From: Rhabdophis nuchalis
Taxonomy: Eukaryota; Chordata; Lepidosauria; Squamata; Natricidae
Length of the DNA stretch: 64,000 nucleotides
Direction: 5' to 3'
NCBI GenBank assembly: GCA_039707465.1
Contig: CM077646.1
Location: 75,974,715 to 76,038,714, forward strand
The first letter of the stretch is position 1, and each line of letters opens with the position of its first letter. Below the pieces are notes generated by a model. It had not been told where the DNA came from. It searched no databases and worked only from the letters and a program-made list of their open reading frames with translations. The translations under genes were made by a program, and so were the position numbers. Shown piece by piece: positions 61,501 through 64,000 of this stretch.

Positions 61501-63850
61501 ACTGGACCATTTATTTAAAGTTCTTGACTGAGTAGCCAGGTTTGAAATGTTGCATGCTAACTAGAATTCTTATTTTCACCAGGCAATTTGAACATGCACA
61601 CTTTGTAATTCCTTTGCTATAATTCTGTTTTCTAAAAAAACAGCTGGATAAATATTTTTATTAGACCTTCCATTTTTCCTTAAAGTGGCCTTTATAACCA
61701 TGACTACCTTCAAAAAATTACATTTTTCTTCCATTTTTCGCAGCTTGTCCGCTTCCTTTTGCTTATCAAGTTCTTCAAGCCATTTTTTCTGTTGTTCACG
61801 TTTCACAGCACTGAAAGGATGTTCTATTGGTGTTGCTTCCTAAAAGAAGAACTTTGGTTATTTTCATTACCCCTTTACTTTCATCAATACGTAGATATAC
61901 ACTTAACATAAAAAAGGAGGAAGTTAAATAAATTCAGTTTATCCAATTTAACTTTAATCCTTAACCTTTGCCCCACATATTGTGGGAAATGATCATAATA
62001 TTTCTGACTGCAATTTAAGGTACTGACATGTCTTGTCTTTGAACTAGTTGTTTCCTCAAGATGGTTGCATTAAAATCCTTGCTGAGCCATCAAATATTTG
62101 GAACTTGAGACACCGATTAGGTGGGGACATTTTAATTTTAAACTTTAATTTAATTTAATTATAATTATTGTATGCTTTGAATATACAGATAGTCCTTGAT
62201 TTACAGCCATTTGTTTAGCAACCACTTGAAGTTACAATGGCACTGAAAAAATTAAGTTATGGCTGGTCCCAATTGCGGTTGTAAGTTAAAGACTACCTAT
62301 AGATCTGTATCTTTATCTATCATTTTTATGTATCTGAATAACCTGTATAGGTACAGGAATTTTATGACACAATATAAACAAAGAGTTCACAATAGTGTAC
62401 AGTCAATGTGGAGCGGTTTTTGATGCATGTATGTATATGTATATATACATATACGCAAGAGAGAGAGAGAAGGTTTTTTTTGAAGTTACATACATTTGTT
62501 TCATACAATGAACAACAAATGAAATCAACCTGAAACAAGTAAAAGTTTGCTAATGTAATAGGATTTTCTCTTCAGTTTCCTCCAGTTTTTGTCACTCCCA
62601 AGCCTACTTTAAATGTCTCTCAATCTTCACAAGATTGAGAGACATTTAAAGGCGGCTTGGGAATGATGCAGTATGGATGCACGAGGATTTGGCCCATCCC
62701 CTTCTACTGGTAGCAGCAATATCAGGAGCAGTTAATTGCATTTTTCATTTTCTGCACATCCTTTAACTATAATGAAATTAGTACCCATGAAAAGTATGGC
62801 CCGAAGTGGATTCATCCGATTTGCCTTAAAAGTATATCAAGGCAACTCCAGGTGGCATCCCATAAACCAGGGGTGTCACACTGGATTTCTTTTAGGGCCG
62901 GATCAACATTGTAGTTCTTCTCCGTGAACCGGTAGGCAAGGGGGGCAGGGGTGGCGGTGATGGGACAGATACCTCCTACAGCACTCTGCTGGCCAAAAAC
63001 AGGCTGTGTGGAGGCCCCGTTTTGGCTGGCAGAGCCACCACGGGCCAGTCCTTTGATATTTTTAGGCCAGGTCCGTGGGCCGGATCTAGCCTGCGGGCCT
63101 TGTGTTTGACACCTCTGCCAAAAACCAATATCTTAGAAACTGCCAATGAAAGGAATTCCATGAATATATATATATTTTTAAACCTATAGAACAATGGTCA
63201 GAAATCCATTCTTACCCCTAACACAAATGCTGTTCGGATAGCAGCCGGCAAATCAGGAGAACTGAAACTAGAGAACTGTTCAGTTCGACCACTGGACACA
63301 CTGGGAGAAGTTTCACTTGGCTCAGCGGTTGACGTTCTCTGATTATGGAGCTCTTCTGCTGTTGGAATCAAGTTGTTTGATGACGTCATCTATAACAAGG
63401 TATTTTGGTGAATTCAAACATACATTAAGAGGAATGTTAAGATCAAATACATTACAAGCGATCCTATATTATGTAATTAATTTTACCCACAAAATAATAT
63501 CAACTACCTCCTATATTATGCATCATACCTAATTCTAGGAAAGTTTGGGAAACAACTTCTGCAGGTTGGGATAATGCCTTATGGCCCAAAAGCAAAAAAT
63601 AAATAAATGCAAGTTAAATGGAAGCATCTATTCTATTTACAAGCATGCAGTAGAGAAAGAAGTATAAATAGCATTTTTCTTACAAGCAGCAGTGGATACA
63701 GTAAACACGCTTTATTTTTTATCTTTACTTGATGACTGTTTTGTTCTTTTTCTAAGCATCTTTTCACTGTATCAATTACCTGCCGCTGGTGGTATCTGGA
63801 CTCTGCTTCCAAAGTTTCTTTTAGTTTCTTCTTTAAAGCTACCTGTTCAT
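37490..63850 (-). CDS. CCDC66: CCDC66, coiled-coil centrosome/cilium protein; 3' part of the gene, 12 exons found
   Basis: Known role: CCDC66 is a microtubule-binding protein of centriolar satellites, centrosome, spindle and cilium; its loss causes retinal degeneration in dog and mouse. Exons seen from 5' to 3': 63850-63729, 63389-63216, 61839-61708, 60331-60099, 59301-59217, 58072-57911, 56891-56744, 55346-55194, 53804-53329, 48855-48581, 47912-47791, 37576-37490. Phases agree at every join except 53329 to 48855, where one short exon must be missing. The Glu/Lys/Gln-rich heptad-like part (58072-57911, [20 protein letters not shown]) is the coiled coil. [20 protein letters not shown] and [20 protein letters not shown] are family signatures. 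About 720 residues are covered; human CCDC66 has about 950, so the N-terminus lies past the right edge. Confidence 0.93.
38140..39000 (+). mobile_element. Ancient L2/CR1-like LINE fragment
   Basis: Broken frames read [20 protein letters not shown] (equivalent to GDFNLPS of the endonuclease), [13 protein letters not shown] (equivalent to GGHTLDLIF), then [13 protein letters not shown] and [17 protein letters not shown]. It is far more diverged than its neighbours. It lies in the last CCDC66 intron. Confidence 0.6.
39096..39211. mobile_element. hAT-type MITE with 8-bp target duplication
   Basis: TIRs CAGGGGTGTGAAACTC and GGCTTGACACCCTG. Flanks ATCTAGGA (39088-39095) and ATCAAGGA (39212-39219) match at 7 of 8. 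116 bp, non-coding. Confidence 0.75.
40245..42738 (+). mobile_element. L2/CR1-like LINE, 5' part (split copy)
   Basis: It starts inside the endonuclease ([32 protein letters not shown] at 40335-40490), continues through the linker (ARPGTLNAT-like, [13 protein letters not shown]), RT with [10 protein letters not shown] intact (41895-41925) and C-terminal domain. It stops abruptly at GGCCTA (42733-42738), where the - strand LINE is inserted. Several stops and frameshifts, for example near 41478 and 41998. Confidence 0.85.
43421..43996 (-). pseudogene. LINE RT C-terminal half with altered catalytic motif
   Basis: 191 codons: [57 protein letters not shown]. The first Asp of YADD is Ala, so this RT is predicted dead. 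Followed by [16 protein letters not shown]. Confidence 0.85.
43987..45171 (-). pseudogene. LINE ORF2 linker and RT N-terminal half
   Basis: 394 open codons, the longest LINE frame in the window. It reads PISLPRDST-like and [40 protein letters not shown], [60 protein letters not shown]. It runs into a C-rich stretch at 43994-44008 where the frame is lost. Confidence 0.87.
44987..45999 (-). pseudogene. LINE 5' region and APE endonuclease, one frameshift
   Basis: Two overlapping frames. 45999-45463 starts with a Gly/Arg-rich leader and reads [20 protein letters not shown] and [18 protein letters not shown]. 45520-44987 continues [40 protein letters not shown] (catalytic GDFN) and [19 protein letters not shown]. 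The frameshift lies near 45525 in a C-rich run. Confidence 0.87.
46242..46475 (+). mobile_element. 3' end of the split + strand LINE
   Basis: It resumes at GGCCTAGCATAG, equivalent to the consensus GGCCTAGGATAG seen antisense near 30790. It continues through an AT-rich 3' UTR to CACCGCCCTGAGTCTTTCGG, GGGCGGTATATAA and a (TAAA)n tail. Together with 40245-42738 it makes one 5'-truncated element. Confidence 0.75.
46476..47790. other. CCDC66 last intron, nothing recognised
   Basis: AT-rich sequence between the LINE cluster and the penultimate exon. No clear repeat family or exon. Confidence 0.4.
47791..47912 (-). CDS. CCDC66: CCDC66 penultimate coding exon
   Basis: Acceptor TATTTATCTTTAG, donor GTAATA. 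It reads [20 protein letters not shown] and then [20 protein letters not shown], ending E in phase 0. The signature matches the C-terminal region of CCDC66. The next exon is 10.2 kb away. Confidence 0.9.
48115..48348. repeat. SINE-like dispersed repeat (snake type)
   Basis: Contains ACTTGGACTTATATACCACTT, CAGAGTGCTTTAAAGCACTCT, TTTACAGAGTCCACATATTGCC, GACAATCTGGGTCCTCATTATA and GATGGAAGGCTGAGTTACCC. I recognise these words as a repeat abundant in snake genomes. It lies in a CCDC66 intron. Confidence 0.6.
48581..48855 (-). CDS. CCDC66: CCDC66 exon
   Basis: Acceptor GTTTGTTTTAAACAG; donor GTACTG, a weak GT donor that preserves homology. It reads [20 protein letters not shown] and then [20 protein letters not shown], a strongly conserved CCDC66 segment. 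It ends HEPQYQELN plus G. Reading on past the donor would give a stop at 48540, so a truncated read-through isoform is conceivable. Confidence 0.88.
49492..49824. mobile_element. MITE of the AGTTAAGGACTACCTG/TCCTTGACTTACAA family
   Basis: Diverged copy: left CAGTACAGTAGTTAATGATG, right ATGGCCTACCTGTA. The interior has TTAGCAACAACAATCC and TAAGCAAGATGTCAC words like the 21.1 kb copy. Confidence 0.5.
49834..49968. mobile_element. Palindromic hAT-type MITE (GGACTTCAACTCCCAGAA)
   Basis: TIRs CAGGGGTCTGCAAAGTC and GACTTTGCAGACCCCTG are perfect inverted copies. The inner arms GGACTTCAACTCCCAGAATT and CTCTGGGAGTTGAAGTCC form a long hairpin. Flanks CTCTAGAC (49826-49833) and CTTTAGAC (49969-49976) match at 7 of 8. 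135 bp, non-coding. Confidence 0.85.
49977..50056. mobile_element. Short hAT-type MITE next to the palindromic MITE
   Basis: Left end CATGGATGTCAAACTCGAT fits the GGGGTGTCAAACTC family. The right end GAGGACCGCTAT is poor. Flanks CTTTAGAC (49969-49976) and CTCTAGAC (50057-50064) again differ by one base. The left flank is shared with the preceding MITE. Confidence 0.55.
50870..51716 (+). mobile_element. L2/CR1-like LINE, 5'-truncated 3' part
   Basis: The ORF2 C-terminal domain is intact in one frame, 50871-51356: [36 protein letters not shown] and [19 protein letters not shown] frameshift near 51330 precedes the last 40 residues. The 3' UTR ends in TGCACCGCTCCGAGTCCCCT and (ATT)n. In a CCDC66 intron. 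Confidence 0.85.
51808..52180 (+). repeat. Unclassified dispersed repeat
   Basis: It begins GATAACCTGGCATTGCCCGGGT and ends TTGAAATTGCTTGAGGCATTCC, AGTTATGCTGGAACATACATAC and (TA)n. The wording resembles the 3' ends of repeats found in many animals, but I cannot name the family. Confidence 0.4.
52327..52372 (+). repeat. (AGG)n simple repeat
   Basis: GGAGGAGGAGG array grading into GTGGTGTTGGTG, about 46 bp, inside a CCDC66 intron. Confidence 0.7.
52560..52680. repeat. SINE-like 3' fragment
   Basis: AAGTCACCTTTCATGCCTGA and CCGCCTTAACCATGACACCA then AACTGGCTC resemble the 3' half of the MIR-like repeat at 7055-7275. Confidence 0.5.
52770..53256 (+). mobile_element. CR1-L3/Rex-like LINE 3' end with pentamer tail
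   Basis: Shifted frames read [20 protein letters not shown], then [20 protein letters not shown] and [17 protein letters not shown], the end of a non-LTR ORF2. It is different from the L2-like family here. The tail is (TTCTG)n(TTCTA)n at 53222-53251. Snake CR1-L3 elements with AATAG-type tails are known (Castoe and co-workers). Confidence 0.65.
53329..53804 (-). CDS. CCDC66: CCDC66 large exon
   Basis: Acceptor GTTTTTTTGCTAG, donor GTAAGT. It contains [20 protein letters not shown], a conserved block, followed by a charged [20 protein letters not shown] helix. It ends EDEVKSK in phase 0. That does not match the exon at 48855, which needs two carried bases. Confidence 0.9.
55194..55346 (-). 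CDS. CCDC66: CCDC66 exon
   Basis: Acceptor TTTCATCTCTTTAG, donor GTACAT. It reads [20 protein letters not shown] and ends [10 protein letters not shown] plus one base. This joins AG of the next exon to make [12 protein letters not shown]. The TGVQT/TAVQT-type motif is typical here in CCDC66. Confidence 0.85.
55587..56393. mobile_element. MITE of the GTGTTTCCCTGAAAATAAGACC family with long GC-rich interior
   Basis: Left end CCGTGTTTCCCTGAAAATAAG, right end CTTATTTTCAGGGAAACATGG, good inverted copies. The interior contains imperfect tandem units with GGCAGCAGRTGGAGGC (55858 and 55993) and GTGGCACTGGCAGCAG/GTGGCATTGGCAGCAG. Several overlapping open frames inside are GC artefacts. Confidence 0.65.
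56744..56891 (-). CDS. CCDC66: CCDC66 exon
   Basis: Acceptor AAATCCTATTAG. The donor is ambiguous: three GT sites in GGTGGTGGTTAGT (exon ends at 56750, 56747 or 56744) all keep frame and differ by one Gly each; the best donor, GTTAGT, is used here. It reads [20 protein letters not shown] and [20 protein letters not shown]. Confidence 0.85.
57513..57592 (+). repeat. 32-bp direct duplication
   Basis: AATTTAGAAATATCTTGTTT and the following 12 bases occur at 57513-57544 and again at 57561-57592, period 48. In a CCDC66 intron. Confidence 0.85.
57911..58072 (-). CDS. CCDC66: CCDC66 coiled-coil exon
   Basis: Acceptor GGTTATCTAG, donor GTAAAC; 54 codons, phase 0. It reads [20 protein letters not shown] and ends [10 protein letters not shown]. 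It is almost entirely charged, with Glu/Lys/Arg heptads expected of a coiled coil. It continues directly into EIMTLK of the next exon. Confidence 0.9.
58243..58659. mobile_element. hAT-type MITE with perfect 8-bp target duplication
   Basis: Left end CAGGGGTGGACTGCTACGGG, right end GAAGTCTACCCCTG. Flanks AAAACATA at 58235-58242 and 58660-58667 are identical. 417 bp with a GC-rich interior and no coding capacity. In a CCDC66 intron, about 170 bp upstream of the coiled-coil exon. Confidence 0.88.
59217..59301 (-). CDS. CCDC66: CCDC66 exon
   Basis: Acceptor CCCCTCTGCTGATAG, donor GTAAAA. It reads [20 protein letters not shown] and ends RRQKQLEHQ. This is the most recognisable CCDC66 signature. 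The frame stays open upstream, but phase and homology place the start at 59301. Confidence 0.88.
60099..60331 (-). CDS. CCDC66: CCDC66 exon
   Basis: Acceptor TTTGTATTTCTTTAG, donor GTGACT. It reads [20 protein letters not shown], then a Ser/Thr-rich variable stretch. It ends QKA plus two bases, which combine with T of the next exon to give Ser. Confidence 0.87.
60873..61237. mobile_element. MITE of the TTTTTCRGAGTATAAGA family
   Basis: Left CTATATTTTTCAGACTGTAAG and right CTTATACTCCGAAAAATACTGTA. The interior repeats GCAAAAATG...GGCAGAAAAAGGGCC words. The open frames across it on both strands are artefacts. Confidence 0.6.
61708..61839 (-). CDS. CCDC66: CCDC66 exon
   Basis: Acceptor GTTCTTCTTTTAG, donor GTAGTC; 44 codons in phase 0. 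It reads [20 protein letters not shown] and ends [13 protein letters not shown]. The join to GEEHDKW in the next exon matches the remembered human layout (five residues between EEK and GEEHD). Confidence 0.88.
62184..62300. mobile_element. Short MITE of the AGTCCTTGATTTACA family
   Basis: Left ACAGATAGTCCTTGATTTAC, right GTAAGTTAAAGACTACCTATA. 117 bp, the shortest of four related copies. Confidence 0.65.
62592..62666. repeat. Near-perfect hairpin, 35-bp arms
   Basis: Left arm 62592-62626 (TCACTCCCAAGCC...CAATCT) and right arm 62632-62666 (AGATTG...GGCTTGGGAATGA) are inverted copies with about three mismatches and a 5-base loop. It lies in a CCDC66 intron. It has no MITE-like flanks or known family. 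Confidence 0.85.
62868..63117. mobile_element. hAT-type MITE with 8-bp target duplication
   Basis: TIRs CAGGGGTGTCACACTGG and TTGTGTTTGACACCTCTG. Flanks CCATAAAC (62860-62867) and CCAAAAAC (63118-63125) match at 7 of 8. 250 bp. Confidence 0.8.
63216..63389 (-). CDS. CCDC66: CCDC66 exon
   Basis: Acceptor ACCTTGTTATAG, donor GTAAGA; 58 codons, phase 0 at both ends. It reads [20 protein letters not shown] and ends [14 protein letters not shown], a conserved CCDC66 segment. The internal Met is not the protein start. Confidence 0.88.
63729..63850 (-). CDS. CCDC66: CCDC66 exon (most 5' in window)
   Basis: Minus-strand acceptor ATTTCTGTCTTTAAAG, donor GTAAAG. It reads [20 protein letters not shown] and ends [10 protein letters not shown] in phase 0. 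Charged, probably helical. Confidence 0.85.
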
Positions 63851-64000
63851 CTTTAAAGACAGAAATAATCATTGCAATCGCTCATCAGCTGCATTCATTA
63901 AATCACATTAAATAATGGTTGATCACAATGGAAGTGAGACTAGGAATGTCCTTGGCTTTGTATATATCGCCCTTCCTTCCAAGTCTTTCTAGTATCGCTA

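Noticed and set aside
1..64000. tRNA, rRNA, CRISPR arrays or bacterial-type operons
   Set aside because: None seen; the spaced repeats present are transposon ends or microsatellites.

Overview
The window is vertebrate nuclear DNA, most likely from a squamate reptile and probably a snake. Coding sequence is split into short exons with GT-AG introns. The space between is filled with L2/CR1-type LINEs, hAT-type MITEs, Tc1 relics, a Ty3/Gypsy relic and SINE-like repeats. One LINE with an AATAG-type microsatellite tail points to snakes. I see no bacterial-type genes, operons, CRISPR arrays, or tRNA or rRNA genes.

Two host genes lie tail to tail. TASOR (FAM208A, a HUSH-complex subunit) runs on the + strand from the left edge to its stop at 24185. 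Its first roughly 390 residues lie outside the window. Fourteen coding exons join in consistent reading phase into about 1277 residues ending in the conserved C-terminus. CCDC66 (a centrosome, centriolar-satellite and cilium protein) runs on the - strand from the right edge to its stop at 37490. Twelve exons were placed. One small exon between 48856 and 53328 could not be found. The last coding exon (29 codons including stop, 37490-37576) is cut off from its neighbour by a 10.2 kb intron packed with LINEs. TASOR and CCDC66 are also neighbours in mammals, which supports both identifications.

Layout: 1-24185, TASOR exons with repeat-filled introns (hAT MITEs, a degenerate LINE at 8.8-11.7 kb, a rearranged Tc1 element at 15.5-16.4 kb). 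24186-37489, the intergenic block: TASOR 3' UTR, a Tc1 fragment, a decayed chromodomain-type Gypsy element with one LTR, two LINEs (one nearly full length), a 5'-truncated L1 ORF1-only element inside another repeat, and a possible solo LTR. 37490-64000, CCDC66: its last intron holds a decayed LINE and a + strand LINE split by a - strand LINE. The remaining introns hold further MITEs, a strong hairpin and LINE 3' ends.

I found no evidence for a new multi-gene system. The most informative features are structural: the LINE-in-LINE nest, a Tc1 element with an inverted internal segment, adjacent hAT MITEs sharing one target-site copy, an ORF1-only L1-like insertion, a 35-bp-arm hairpin, and a possible alternative TASOR C-terminal exon.
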